Assembly (NCBI GenBank): GCA_028023455.1
Contig: JAQFVV010006312.1
Location: 498,001 to 562,000 of the forward strand
Length of the DNA: 64,000 bases
From: Epiperipatus broadwayi
Taxonomy: Eukaryota; Onychophora; Udeonychophora; Euonychophora; Peripatidae
Direction: 5' to 3'
The notes beneath the pieces were generated by a model. It did no database searches, was not told the origin of the DNA, and was given only the letters and a program-made list of their open reading frames with translations. Position 1 is the first letter of the stretch. Each line of letters begins with the position of its first letter. Position numbers and translations under genes: made by a program. Positions 37,000 to 49,427 of the stretch are shown here, in pieces.

Positions 37000-39900
37000 C
37001 CATTTCCACAACAATTTTTGTCAACTCCGTGGTCTTCATATCTAAATCCCTCTTATCTGTTCCCAAACCCAGCGCAAAAACCAATAACCCAATTTCTGTA
37101 TAATCACTTTGTTTACACCATTTCTGCTTTCAAGCATGTATATTGAATCAACGGGTGCCTAATATTTTCTATGCCTTCCTTGCACAACTTGCAGACTAAA
37201 TCACCCATACTTTTTCATTTACGGGTTTATATTCCCTTGCTGCTAAAGATCCCGTTCAAGCCCTAAACAGTAAACTACTTTCTTTGCTACTATCATAAAT
37301 TAACTTGCACCCAATGTTCTGTTTACTTATATATATTATAAGGGATGGAAAATCCACCCTTTTTGAAGTGCCAGTATAGTTTAAAAAAATCTTTTAGTTT
37401 TTATTTAAGGATTTATAAATAGGTTGTTATTGTTATTGAATATATTGTTTTTTTATTGTTATTTAGTTCATGTTTATTTATTTATTGCAATATGTGCTTT
37501 GTTTTATGATCGTGAGATTTTAATAGCGGTGGATATATATATAAAACCGCAAGTGTGTTTGTATAAAAATAATCAACAGTAACATTTAAATTGCTAATTA
37601 TAATTAGATTGTACTTTTATTTTTTTTTTGAAAATTATAAAAGATGTAATGATATTATTCTGGTTGTTTATTTATTTATTTGTTTTGTAGATTATAAAAT
37701 AAATTTTCCAATGTAATATATATATATTCTTTATTGACATTATTTTTTTTTGTTTTATTATTTAAAAAAATATTTTAAAATCAACAGTGTTAAAGTTTTA
37801 GATTAGCGCATGAGTTATAATAATAGGACAAAAATTACTATGGCAACCCAGAACAGAATCGCCATTATTATTAATTAATAAAACAGGAAGAAAGAAGTCA
37901 TAGCTTTATTTTGTTTATTTCCAAATTCTTCTTTTCGATCTCAATATAATTCCTGGACCAAGATAATATCAAAATGGTTGGCTAAAGTGATCTTTACTAT
38001 CCAGGGGTTTTTGAACCCTTTTGCCTATCTTATTTCATTATTAAAGTCCAGTAAGATACGCAGCCTGAAATCAAACCTGCGTTTGCAAACAAACTTCAGA
38101 AAAATAGCTATCTGTATATATATATTTTCAACTTTAAGTTTCTTTAGTGATCCTAAGTAATAGTCAAGTTTAATTATTTCTATAATTGAATATATAGAAA
38201 ATGATTGGAATCAATTGCTCCAACAACGGAAAAATCTATAAATTCATTAGTAATATGTATACATATCTTAAAGTTATTTCGATCTACTCTGGGATGAATA
38301 AAATAAGCGAAAAACATCTGAAATAATTAGTGGACTAGGAAATGAAGAGACATTAAAAGAAATTAAATGGGAATTAAAATTTGCATTTTTTTAATTTTAT
38401 TTGTTTTATACGTCTATTATTTTTATAACATTTTAAAATATCTTTTTAAAAGTGTATACAATTGCGATATTTAAAACTAATGTATAAGTTTCTTTTTAAA
38501 TGTTAAAAAAACTTATTAATGATAATGAAAGTCAATTTTTAATATATATATATATATTTGTTAATTTTTTTTAAGGAAATTTTATATCTTAAATTGCCGA
38601 ATATATTTTATATGGTATTTAATTCACGTTTTACATACATATATATTTAATAATAAATGTCTTGTATCAATTTAGATTGGAAAATAGTAAATTACACTTA
38701 ATTGCATAGTAGTTGTATATAAATATATAAATTTTATGGAATTGTATTTACAAATTATCTCACTGTTTAATAATTATTTTAACTCTTCAATTATTTTAAT
38801 TGTATTACTTACTAGATGTATTTTGAAAGGATTGGGTCAATTTATAGTGTTAAGTATTGAAGTTATATATTAATATTTCCACGTTTGTATTTAGAAGTTG
38901 TCTTGTTATATATATGTTTTATTTATACATGAGCTGAAATGATATAATATTTATATATATTGTGCTAGGTTTAATAAACCCTAAGTTAATGAAATTATGG
39001 AATAAATGTTGAACTTTTCAGGCTAGGATATAAGCCTTACATGGTTTAAAATAAAGTGAATAAATCTTTATAGCATAGTAGGAAGGAGCTCTTGATATTG
39101 TCTTCTGCATCATTCTGTTTGTTGTTCCAACTTTAAAGAAATACATCTATAACCTAAATTATTAATTTAACAAGATATCAATTTATTTGTTTATTGATTT
39201 AATTTCACAACAGTTTTATGCAATCCTATGTAAAATATAAAATACAAGTTATGTTTATTATAGGTAAAACTTTTATGTGATTTATATTTTAAAAAAATTG
39301 AGCATTTGAAAAACAAAAGTTTTTTATGTTTTTCACATATATATATATTTGTGCTATTATAAAAATATAAAATCACAATTTTGGAATAAAGCTTATATCA
39401 TTTGTTTTATATAAAAGAATGACTGAGTTTTTATTTATTTGAAATTTATTAATGTCTTCTCTTTTTAGTACATCAGTTATTAATTGGTTGACAAATTCAT
39501 CCATTTGACTAAATGATAATCTTGTATATTAGTGGATTATTTTTATAAGCCATCAGTAATGGAAATATTAAATTACATGTAATCTTATTTGTAAACATAT
39601 ACATTTTGGATTCAATAAAATTCCTTTTATTCCAATTTATATTTATTAACAATCAAATTGATGGTTAAGTTAACCCTGAGAATTAACCAGTTAACGTGCC
39701 TTAGTCATTGCTCTGTAGTATTTAGGTTTATTTTGTACAGCTAGCCGAAGTAACAATATAAGTAGTGATTAGAATACATTCACTCAAGAGTAATATATTT
39801 TTATAGTATAGATCATTTATTATCCGTAACTTTAGAAATTAGTAATTTGTTTAAATAAAGTTAAATATCATAACCTGATTTATTGTAACTCATATTCAAT

Positions 39901-40290
39901 GGCTGGAATTAGTATATTTTATATTCATTTTTGAGGCAATTTCTTTTCTCTTTATACGTATATGCCATGTCATAATAAGTACTATTACCTTTGTCGCTAC
40001 CGATTGGGGCCATTTCAATTATTAGGACATTTCTTTATACGTATGTTTTACTTACTATTACATTTGGCACTACCAATTAGAGCAATTGTATTTTCTAGAA
40101 CATTTTTATTATGTTTTAGGCAAGTGTATCTTTTCATATTTAGTTAAGGCATACTACTGTATTATATTAATTTCATCCTTTCATACGTAGCATCATACGT
40201 AATATTATATTTGCCTCCCAACTATTGGGTTATTTCTTCATACATTGCATATATGTACCGTTACAATATATATATATTTAAACTCTTTTT
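37000..40290. other. A+T-rich interior of the hAT-like element
   Basis: Only short ORFs with no recognisable transposase motif (no hAT dimerisation or BED-type zinc-finger pattern seen). Many TA microsatellite tracts (for example about 37,716, 38,544 and 39,340). Confidence 0.4.
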
Positions 40291-40299
40291 ATTCTCCAT

Positions 40300-40965
40300 A
40301 CTAGTTCTCCATCTCTCTATTCTTTATTAATGCAATTATTCTTCTATCCCATTCCTTACCACTATAACACTCAACAATCCCCCTAACACAATCCGCCCAC
40401 CTCTTGTACAAGTATACTGATATAAATTCTTTATCCAAATCTGCATTCTACATTACATTTCTCACCCATCTTGTTGCCTGTCCTTTACTCATAACCCAGT
40501 TAAACACTATTTTGGCTATTCTTTTATTCTCCATAAACTGCAATCTACTGAATATTTTCATTTTGCTTTTTGCATATCTCATATAAAAACTTGACCATCC
40601 CATTTCTCCTTGAATTGCCTCGTTTGCTGTCCACATATCTGTATCTAATGCATGTCTTCCTACTTCCATTTGTACTTTTTCTAAGTAATCTAATACTCCT
40701 TTACTAACACATTACGCATCATTGCCATATGTTAACCCTGCTATTGCCAATCCCTTTTATACAATTCTAGCTACATCATATTATTTCTTTATCAGTCCCT
40801 TCTCTTTTTTTTTGCTTCACTTATCAATTTTTTCTCCCATTCATCCAAGCAATTTTTCTGATTACTCAAGATGATTCCCAAATAATTATATCTATTCACC
40901 ACACTTAACTTTATATCCCCGAATAAAAATCCTGTCTTTTTTCCCTAGTATTAACCATCATGATA
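40300..40965 (-). pseudogene. LINE reverse transcriptase C-terminal fragment
   Basis: Minus-strand pieces in order: KLSVVNRYNYLGIIL (the YLG motif E region, about 40,915-40,870), GLTYGNDA, GVLDYLEKVQMEVGRHAL (about 40,700-40,650), NEAIQGEMGWSSF, RIAKIVFNW, and CVRGIVECYSGKEWDRRI near 40,370, ending at a stop near 40,310. This is the region after RT in a LINE of a clade different from the RTE element. It has frameshifts and stops and no catalytic motifs are left. It lies inside the hAT-like element. Confidence 0.65.
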
Positions 40966-41220
40966 ACTATTAAATTATCTCAGCTCCCTCTAGTATTACA
41001 ATTTATTCATGTCATTTTATATAATATTTATTACATTACAATTATTAAATTATCTGATCCTGAATTTTAAAAAAAATTCAAGAAAATATAGAGAAAAAAA
41101 GAAAATTATTGTTTTAGAACTGTATTGAAACAAATTAGATGCAAGTTTTACAAAAAAAAAAAAGGTTACAAAGTAAAAAAAAATTTTTTGTATTTTGATG
41201 ACACTTTGCTAGAGAGAAAA

Positions 41221-42085
41221 AAATCATCATCATGATCAACCATTATTAATCCACTGCAGGATGGTCTGATTTTTAGCTTCTCCACATCATCCCAATAACT
41301 TTCTTATTTCATCCATCCATCTGACATGTGGTCTCTTTCTGCGTGTTTTAAATCTCTTGGAATCTAGTTTAAGATTTCAATTGTCCATCTATTATCTCTT
41401 CTAGCAATATGTCGAGCGCAACTCCACTTCAGTCTTAATTTTTTTCAATGACGTCCATAACACCTATTTGTTTTCTTACCCATATATTGCATTTTCGATC
41501 TCTTGTTACTCCCAACATACATCTCTCCATACTTCTTTGAGTGGTCTGAAGTCTGTATTGCTCTTCTATTAAGTATCCAAGTCTCAGATCCGTAAGTAAG
41601 AACTGGTAAAACATATTTATTGAAAACCTTTCTTTTCAAACACATAGGCATATTTCCTTTTAGTGTCAAATTATTTCTACCAAAAACACTCTAAGCAAGT
41701 TTAATTTTATGATTAATTTCATCCATTATCTTTTCATCTGTAGTAACTGGTAACTTGTAACTCATCATAATCAATCTTTATTTTCATATTTTGAGAAAAT
41801 CCATTAAACATTACTTTAGTCTTTTTAATATTTATCTTTAGTTCTACTTTCCTACTTAGCATTATTTGCAGAAACAACTACATCATCTGCACAATCGAAA
41901 TGACTTAAATAATCTTCATTTACTTTCACTCCTTTAGTTTCACATTTTGATCCACAAAATACTTCCTGAAGCACTGCTGTAAAAAGTTTTGGAGATATGG
42001 AGTCATCCTTCTCAATGTTGTCAATACATGACAAAAGTATTTTACAAAAATCATCTATTTCTGTGTCTTGAGAAATCCCCATATT
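41221..42085 (-). pseudogene. RTE-type LINE 3' fragment
   Basis: A second copy of the family at 27.3-30.1 kb. Minus-strand pieces: DDSISPKLFTAVLQEVF (motif B), HFDCADDVVV (motif C, with both Asp kept), KINIKKTKVMF, KGNMPMCLKRKVFNKYVLPVLTYGSE, GHIARR-like codons, and the CATCATCATGATCAACC 3' end at 41,225. Compared with the longer copy it has a deletion after motif C and frameshifts. It is nested in the hAT-like element. Confidence 0.8.
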
Positions 42086-42100
42086 TTCTCTGCTAACATT

Positions 42101-42224
42101 CTTTGCAATAATTAGATATAAAGTTCATTTTTTGCTTTGACACCTATTTTGTTTCGTAGGTTCTTTGCAATAATTAGATATGAAGTTCATTTTTTGCTTT
42201 GACACCTATTTTGTTTCATAGGTA
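42101..42224. repeat. 62-bp tandem duplication
   Basis: The segment beginning CTTTGCAATAATTAGATAT and ending near TTTTGTTTC.TAGG occurs twice, at 42,101 and 42,163, with two substitutions. A 65-codon minus-strand frame starts inside it (42,187-42,384, with FFLPMKQNRCQSKK at its end); I do not recognise it. Confidence 0.85.
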
Positions 42225-42675
42225 GGAAAAAATCCTGTTTTCTATTTAAATCTCCTTGGGGATTATTTGTAGCTAGATGAAGTGTTTTAAAAAGTTCACA
42301 ATTTCTTTGTTTTAAAATCAGTTCATTAAAATCCTTGTTTTTCCATGACAAATTATTTTCATTTCTCCTCGGGGAAAACAGCAATTAAATATTTCTAAAA
42401 ATTTTAGTTCTAATATTACACAAAAATAATTTAATTCTTTTTCTAACCTGGGTTTATTTTTGAGATCGACAATAACAACAGGTGTTATTTTAAATTTAAC
42501 TATTTTTAAAGTAGAATAATTGTGAATTTTTACTTTTATTTTTATTATTTTTTATATTGAAATCAGTTCTGAATTTATCATTGTAATTTGTTAATGTTCA
42601 CGTCAGCTTCGCAGTCAACTTCCAGAGATCTTGCCATTGACCATAGTCGACGTCTTAGCCACCCTTGATCTAGAG

Positions 42676-43821
42676 ACTTCTTATTCTTTACCTTTTTTTT
42701 AAGTCTTCACAATAGATTTCAGTATTTGGGTTTTTTTTGTTTTTACCAAAACTAATTTCCATCACTACAATTAGTTTTTTATGTGACTTTTACCATTTTC
42801 TAAAATAATATGTGCTTTGAAAATATAGAATTGTGTAAATAATTATCTAACATTTCTAAAGGTATATTTGGGTTTCATCTCTTGCTCATGAGTCATGTTT
42901 GCATCTCATTTTACATAATTTTTTAAATAATTGTTCCATGGAAAAGATTTTGATATCAGTCAGGTTTGCAAACTATTTTTCTAAGGCTATCACTATTTAC
43001 GGGGGGGGGGGGTTACATTATCATACACAAAGAAGTTTATAATTAATCTAGTTTCATTTTGTTAAGCAAATGTTAGTGTCTGTCAGTAATACAAATTTAA
43101 ATGTAACATGTTATCAAGATTTGTCTTACAGTAATTTGTTTTTTAAACCAATAAGTGACAACATGAAAATAAGTTTTATGTCTCCAAACATTTGTTAAGT
43201 GTTTACTTTTTTTTTTTTTTATGGATAAAAGTGAAAAAGAAATCTGCTTAGTATTAATTTAAAATATAATGATAAATCATAACTTAAAAGTTCCAGGAAT
43301 TAAAACAAAAAAAAGTTAAAAGAGTGTTGATTTATAGCAGAAACATCTCTTCTTATTTAGATCAGCATAATTTTTTTTTTTTTGCAGAATTTGACAGATT
43401 CTATCTTTGTCTTTTTTTCAGGAATTGCTAACTTGTTTATGATTTGATAAGAAAGTAGAATGTTTTTGGAAATTTGCATGAAATGCCAATCTGAGAAAAC
43501 TATTATTTTAAATGAAGTGAAAAATAAGAACCACAAAATGGTGGTGTTATATCTACATCCTCATAATAATTTTTAATTTTTGCCAATTTTAAGTGAGGAA
43601 CAGGATTGCACTTGTAATCTATTCGTTATTTTTAATTCAGTGATTGTAATAATATTACCATTTGTTCTCCATTAATTAATCAAATTTATATTAAATGGCT
43701 CTTAGAATAAATAGAAATACATTTAAAAATATTGGTTGAAAAAAGCGAAAATACTAGCATTTAGTTACTTTTTGCTTTGATCACTCATTAAATTAATTTG
43801 TTAAAAGGGTATTATCTAATA
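42676..43821. other. A+T-rich non-coding DNA
   Basis: No gene or repeat recognised. A 12-base G run lies at 43,001-43,012. Confidence 0.5.
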
Positions 43822-43823
43822 TA

Positions 43824-44958
43824 CACCTGGGTCTCATTTTACGCGATAGATAGGTTCCTCAGAAATCGCGCAAAAATAGACGTAACTTACCTTGAAAAAG
43901 GGGGGGATACTGACTGTGATTTTTCAAAAATCGCGTAAGAACAAAGCACCAACATAAAATTACTTTAAAATTTGCGCAAAAAAAAATAAGGAAATAAAAT
44001 ATGACTAATAAAAAATTTCAAATTTGAAAAAAATTGATACAAGACAAACTTTTTTAACTATTTTTTAACTATAATATTTAATTTTATTCAAAACAATATG
44101 TATTTTTATGCATACATTTTTTTATACACGTTTTAATTATTATCGCTATTTGCGGATAAACATTCGTTTGCAAATTGGTAAAAAATCATTCTTCACAAGA
44201 GGAAATACAACTAGCGCAAACTTCACTCTCATGTTGTGTTAATGGTTTTCTGGTGACAACGTAATTAGTAATTAATCTTTGAGATGATGATTTTATTAAT
44301 TGTTTATGAACGCGATATCCAGACATACAACCATTTAGCTCTCGTTGGAATTTAAGAGCACGTTCGTGATTAATGTCATTAATAAGAAAATAATTTGCCA
44401 ACTGATTAGAAAGTTGAAGACCTTCTCGAATGATTTTGCAGTGAAAGGAACAGGTTCCACTTCTGTTTCATTATCTTTTTCTACATTTTTTTCTGTATCT
44501 AAACTTTTATTTTTGTCTTTAATTTTTTAATTTTCAATTCCGTTTAAAAATCAGATTTCGTTTCACTTGCGGACACTAAATGATTAATAATTGATTATGT
44601 TCTTTTTTAAAAAGCAAAAACAATGTGATTTAAAATGCAAAATTAACACGCACAATGTTTGAACAAATTTACATTATAATCTTGTAAAATTTAATGTGTG
44701 TATACATAAACTGTGGAAATCATGATTTTAATTTCATTATTGCATAAAATCTTACTATTATAAAGCACTGAAAATATTGAAATTACTAAGATGAAAGTCG
44801 AATTCCAATAATGTGCTATTACTTTCAATATGACATAAGTGCGCGAAATTTATTATTTAAAGTAATAGCGCATTATCGGAGTTCGACTTCCGAAGAAACA
44901 TGAATCGCGTAACTTCAAAATCGCGTTAAATAAATCCGTGTAAAAAGAGACCCAGGTG
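43824..44958. mobile_element. Tigger/pogo-like element, copy 2 (longest, 1,135 bp)
   Basis: CACCTGGGTCTC at the left and GAGACCCAGGTG at the right, with TA on both sides (43,822-43,823; 44,959-44,960). Subterminal ACGCGATAGATAGGTTCCTC and CGCGTAACTTCAAAATCGCG-type sequence follows. A subterminal hairpin at about 44,795-44,892 joins AGTCGAATTCCAATAATG to its complement. This copy keeps about 200 bp (44,400-44,600) that copies 3 and 4 have lost, which helps reconstruct which part of the parent was kept. Confidence 0.85.
44186..44460 (-). pseudogene. Probable Tigger transposase C-terminal remnant
   Basis: An open minus-strand frame reads EGLQLSNQLANYF, INDINHERALKFQREL, then NGCMSGYR, KQLIKSSSQRL and ITNYVVTRKP. 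The pattern of a Leu-rich helix, an ND-N-ER loop and a KFQREL...YRE.YKQ-like helix fits, from memory of the family, the C-terminal tail of Tigger/jerky-type transposases. No catalytic DDE segment or DNA-binding domain remains. Copies 3 and 4 carry the same coding stretch with stops. Role, if any, unknown; it is most likely debris kept between the terminal repeats. Confidence 0.45.
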
Positions 44959-44960
44959 TA

Positions 44961-46313
44961 TTGCAGAATCTTATAAAGCTATTCTGTTTGATATATATAT
45001 TTCTAATAAGTATTTATTAAACAAAATAAATGAAATTAATATTAAATTATTATTCTTTGATTCTAAAAGAATGAAATTATAGGTATATTCAATAAAATAA
45101 AATGTTAATAGAATATTAAATCATGAAAACTAAGTGCAGTGAAACCTTACCATTGGTTCAATGTCCTTAGATTAACTTATTCATAATTTATAAAATGATA
45201 AATGATAAATTAGTAAAAAATGAAATTTTATCTTTGTAATATTTTTCTAATTCACATTGATGCAATTGTAAAATGTCATAAGAAAAATGCTGCCATTGCT
45301 TTTACATCACAGGCAAGTATGTGCTTAAAATTTCACAATTTTAAATCCATAATTTTCATTATAAGAAGAATGCTGAGGTGTAATTTTTGTTGATATCTTA
45401 ATCTATAATTCTTAAATGTGTCACGGGTTAGTATAAATATTGTTAAAAATATTGTATATATTAAAAATATATACTATACAATATTTTTTTTGTTTATCTT
45501 AATAGATGCATAATTTTTAAATAATGTAGATTTGTGTATGTTATATATTGTAACAGAATAAAATGTAAAGATAAATTTTGTAACAGAATAAAAAAAAATT
45601 ATGAAATGAATTTACTATGATAGCTGATATACAATTTATAATTAAGTACACTCTTATTAATGACTTCCAAACACACTTAGTGAAGACCATTACTTAGTTA
45701 AATATGGCCATTAAACCTAGTTACTTAATTATTTATCATAATATAATGATGATAATAATTCCAGCCACAGCTTTATAGTCAACTCACAATAACAAATATA
45801 TCTTTTATAAACTTATAGGCACTTTCCATAAAATCACATTATGTTAAACTGGGATTTAATTATAATACTCACTAGCATTTATATATGTTTATGGTTATTT
45901 ACTTCAAATACTTAGACAAAATTATTGCTCAATTATCAGTCTTTACCAGTGATGATGAATGATCATCACGAATCTCCCCACATAATATTTAGCTTTTCAT
46001 AAACCCTTATTTACTAAACATATTAATTATTTTAAAGATTGGATTTAATGATTATTATTTATTCAATGATGATGGTGATCATAACTCTTGGACACAACAT
46101 AATTTTAGTCCTTTATTATTAACATATAATTATTAAAAAAAAACTTTGTTTTATGTCCATCATAATCCTTAAATATCCTTATATGTAAATCAATATCCTG
46201 CACTTAACATTTACGAGTGATGATGATCAATTAAAACAATAGAATCAAGAGAAGAAAAATATATATAATATTAATAATAACAACTTGGAAATCAAATATG
46301 GTATAAATATATT
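44961..46313. other. A+T-rich non-coding DNA between two direct Tigger-like copies
   Basis: No ORF or further repeat recognised. Confidence 0.5.
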
Positions 46314-46315
46314 TA

Positions 46316-47220
46316 CACCTGGGTCTCGTTTTACGCGATAGATAGGTTCCTCAGAAAACACGCGCAAAAATAGACATAACTTACATTGAAAAAGGGGGGA
46401 TGCGGTCTGTGATTTTTCAAAATTTGTGCAAAAAAAACCAAATACGGAAATAAAATATGACTAATAAAAAATTTCAAATTTGGAAAAAATTGATACAAGA
46501 CAAACTTTTTTTAACTATAATATTTAATTTTATTCAAAATAATATATTTTTATGCATAATTTACAGTACAGTAATTTACATTTTTTAATACACGTTTTAA
46601 TTATTATCGATAAACAGGTTCGTTTGCAAACTGATAAAAAAAATCAGATTCTTCACAAGAGGAAATACAACTAGCGCCAACTTCACTCTCATGTTGTGTT
46701 AATGATTTTCTGGTGACAACGTAATTAATCTTTGAGACGATGATTTTATTAATTGTTTATGAAGCTCGCGATATCCAGACTTACAACCATTTAGCTCTCA
46801 TTGGAATTTAAGAGCACGTTAATGATTAGTGTCATTAATAAGAAAATAATAATTGATTACGTTCTTTTTTAAAAAGCAAAAACAATGTGATTTAAAATGC
46901 AAAATTAACATGCACAATGTTTGAACAAATTTACATTATAATCTTGTAAAATTTAATGTGCATATACATAAAATGTGGAAATCATGACTTTAATTTCATT
47001 ATTGCATAAAATCTTACTATTATAAAGCACTGAAAATATTGAAATTACTAAGATGAAAGTCGAATTCCAATAATGTGCTATTACTTTCAATATGACGTAA
47101 GTGCGCGAAATTTATTATTTAAAGTAATAGCGCATTATCGGAGTTCGACTTCCAAGGAAACATGAATCGCATAACTTCAAAATCGTGTTAAATAAGTCCG
47201 CATAAAAGGAGACCCAGGTG
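46316..47220. mobile_element. Tigger/pogo-like element, copy 3
   Basis: Same ends as copy 2 and same orientation, with TA at 46,314-46,315 and 47,221-47,222. It is close to copy 2 in sequence but lacks about 200 bp and has other small deletions. The shared hairpin is at about 47,056-47,152. Its remnant coding part (about 46,655-46,855, minus strand) is broken by stop codons. Confidence 0.85.
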
Positions 47221-47222
47221 TA

Positions 47223-49320
47223 TTTAGAATAACACAATCAATAAGTAAACTCTTAATGTTTCTGTATCAAAAGAAAAAAAATGCTTGACTTTGTAAATTA
47301 AAATTTACTTTTAATAAGTAAATAAAAATTTGTTAATTAAATTTTAAATTTATCCGATCCATTTTTTCAGTTTTTACTAATGTCCCAGGTTTACCGTTCT
47401 TCCAATTTATAGCTTCAACTGGTTGGTTTGCTTGATCCTACCATTTTAAAAAACAGTTATTGCAGACACTTTAGATAAATGTGAAGAAAACTTAAAAAAA
47501 TAAATTGATTTATAAATTGATCAAGCTGATTGCATGGCTTTATACATCTTCTCTTCTTTCATCTTCTCCCTCCATTCAAAGATGATGATTCTTTAATAGG
47601 CCAGGAGACAAAAAAGCCTTTCAGATAGCATCTGTGGTATGGATTTGAATTCGGCCATTTCTTTGGTTTTTACAGACTGGTATATGAGCCCACAGACAGC
47701 TTGGTGAATTTAACGATGTGAGGTCTTCAAAGAACAGAGACAGCGAGTTTAGTACAGCATCCTGATTGTTTCACAAACAGCCAAAATATATATAAGTACC
47801 ATTATATATTATGTTAACTTTTTTCAAAGGATTCCATTTAAATCCATATGCGCATATCTTTTATGCTGATTTTAAAAGAAAAAGTCTTACATTTTCTCTT
47901 TCTTTAATTTTTTTTTTTTTCAGAAAAAGTAATAATAGTTCAATCCAAGCTTATAAGAATCAGATGAACAAACTGCTGCTGACTGCCTCTCTCTAATTGA
48001 CCATCTCTTTAAGTTTAAAACAACTGCATCTCTCTTTAAAGTTTAAAACAACTACATATTCGGCCAAAAACTTTAAAAAACTGCCTTTTCCTGAATATTG
48101 TTAACGACTACATCTCTCTTTTTTAATAGTAACGACTGCCCCTCAATATTGTTTCACTCATTTTATCCGAATTTCTGATCAAAGAAAAAAAAATTAACAA
48201 AAATAACTGTGATTTTGGAGATAGCAATCAAATCTCACACATAGACAGTCTCAAGTCATTAATAAGAAGATTAATAATTACATTTATTCCGTCAAAGCAT
48301 TTTCCTTTTCTTTCTCTGGATATCTAAGATCCAGATAATACAAAACAATAAAGCTTGCAATCTATAGTCATTAGAGATATGTGTAAAAGTGTTTTGTGTT
48401 CTATACAGCTGTTCTCACACGTGTACATTTTATCTATTAATCTAAATCTTTTTACACCTTTACTGGTCTGCTTTATTTAATAAAAAATACAGCTAAATAA
48501 TTTAACACATTATTTAATAAAAAAATCAAATTAATTATTACTTCTTATTACATTCTCTCTCTACAACTGCTTATTAATTTATCATCTATAAACTATATAA
48601 TAATAATACAAGCACACAAATCTATATAAAAAGAATTTATTTTTTTAATTAAATAATATATATGTGGGATTGAGAACATATATGTACAATATATACACAC
48701 ATTAAAAACATGTACAGTATTTTTTTTTTATGTCTTAAAGGGTATATATAATTAATTATCATAGGTATATATATATGTATGTGTATTTAAAATGTATATT
48801 ATATAGAGTTTGATAATAATCATGGGAAATCTTGGAACTAAATAGTAGAACACAGGATTAATTATTTATGGAATCATATATGTTTATCTTTATATTAGTA
48901 GATAAGTTTCTATGCATTGCATGATATATAATAAGTAAATAAAAATATGCTTATGCAGTTCTCTAAGAATATAAATAACAGTATTTTTTTATAAATGAAT
49001 ATGAACAAATCCATTTGTCTGTTTTTATATGAACAAGATATAATTACAAATCCATTCATCATTAGTTTTTTAATATAATTATTATCATTGTATGAGTGTA
49101 GTTACTAATTTACTCTGATACGTCAGATCGGAATAATGATAATTTAAAACATTGCTTTTAAAGCTTGTTTGAAGTACAGATATTATAAGTTTTTAATAAT
49201 TATAGAAATAATAAAGTATTTGTACCTTAATATTACACACAAACCCACATATGTATATTATATATAATTTTTATTTTACATATATGCAAAATATGCTCAT
49301 TTATATTGTTTCTCTTACAG
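47223..49320. other. Non-coding DNA upstream of the macroH2A exon (probable intron)
   Basis: The 3' end is the exon's acceptor side: a T-rich tract TTGTTTCTCTTACAG ends at 49,320. I looked for the preceding macroH2A exon (VGRMLRYIKK...VYMAAVLEYLT) and did not see it, so the intron is at least about 2 kb and may reach far further. The stretch at about 47,520-47,760 is less A+T-rich but unassigned. Confidence 0.45.
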
Positions 49321-49427
49321 CCGAAATCTTAGAATTAGCAGGAAATGCAGCAAGAGACAATAAGAAAGGTCGAGTGACTCCTAGGCATATTTTGTTGGCC
49401 GTTGCCAACGATGAAGAATTGCATCAG
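49321..49427 (+). CDS. macroH2A: Internal exon of core histone macro-H2A
   Basis: MacroH2A is a vertebrate-to-invertebrate H2A variant with a C-terminal macrodomain; it is incorporated into nucleosomes and usually marks repressive or stable chromatin. The 107-nt exon begins with two bases of a split Ala codon (phase 1) and gives 35 full codons: [25 protein letters not shown] and [10 protein letters not shown]. It covers the end of helix alpha2, loop L2, alpha3 and alphaC; the acidic-patch residues (E of EI, E of LEL, and D-E-E of NDEEL) are kept. [18 protein letters not shown] separates it from canonical H2A (TRIIPRHLQLAIRNDEEL) and H2A.Z. The acceptor is TTACAG, the donor GTAAGA, phase 0 out, and the next exon should start at LLKGV. 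His stands where most homologues have Asn (EELNQ). No other exon of the gene is visible. Confidence 0.93.

Larger units (their letters stand above)
36598..42667. mobile_element. Probable hAT-superfamily element, ~6.07 kb, with 8-bp TSD
   Basis: The left end reads CAGGAATGGCCAAAC and the complement of the right end reads CAAGGGTGGCTAAGAC; they agree at 9 of the first 13 positions and all mismatches are transitions. Both resemble the CAGNGGTGGCCAAAC ends of hAT elements. The flanks are identical 8-mers, ATCTAGAG at 36,590-36,597 and 42,668-42,675; 8-bp TSDs are the hAT rule. I find no readable transposase; most of the interior is A+T-rich, and LINE fragments occupy about 40,300-42,085. So it is a decayed copy, or a non-autonomous one enlarged by later insertions. 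Confidence 0.6.

Noticed and set aside
43001-43012. G-run (12 G) as a G-quadruplex or boundary
   Set aside because: Single run with no partner runs nearby; such runs occur several times in the window and may be affected by sequencing.
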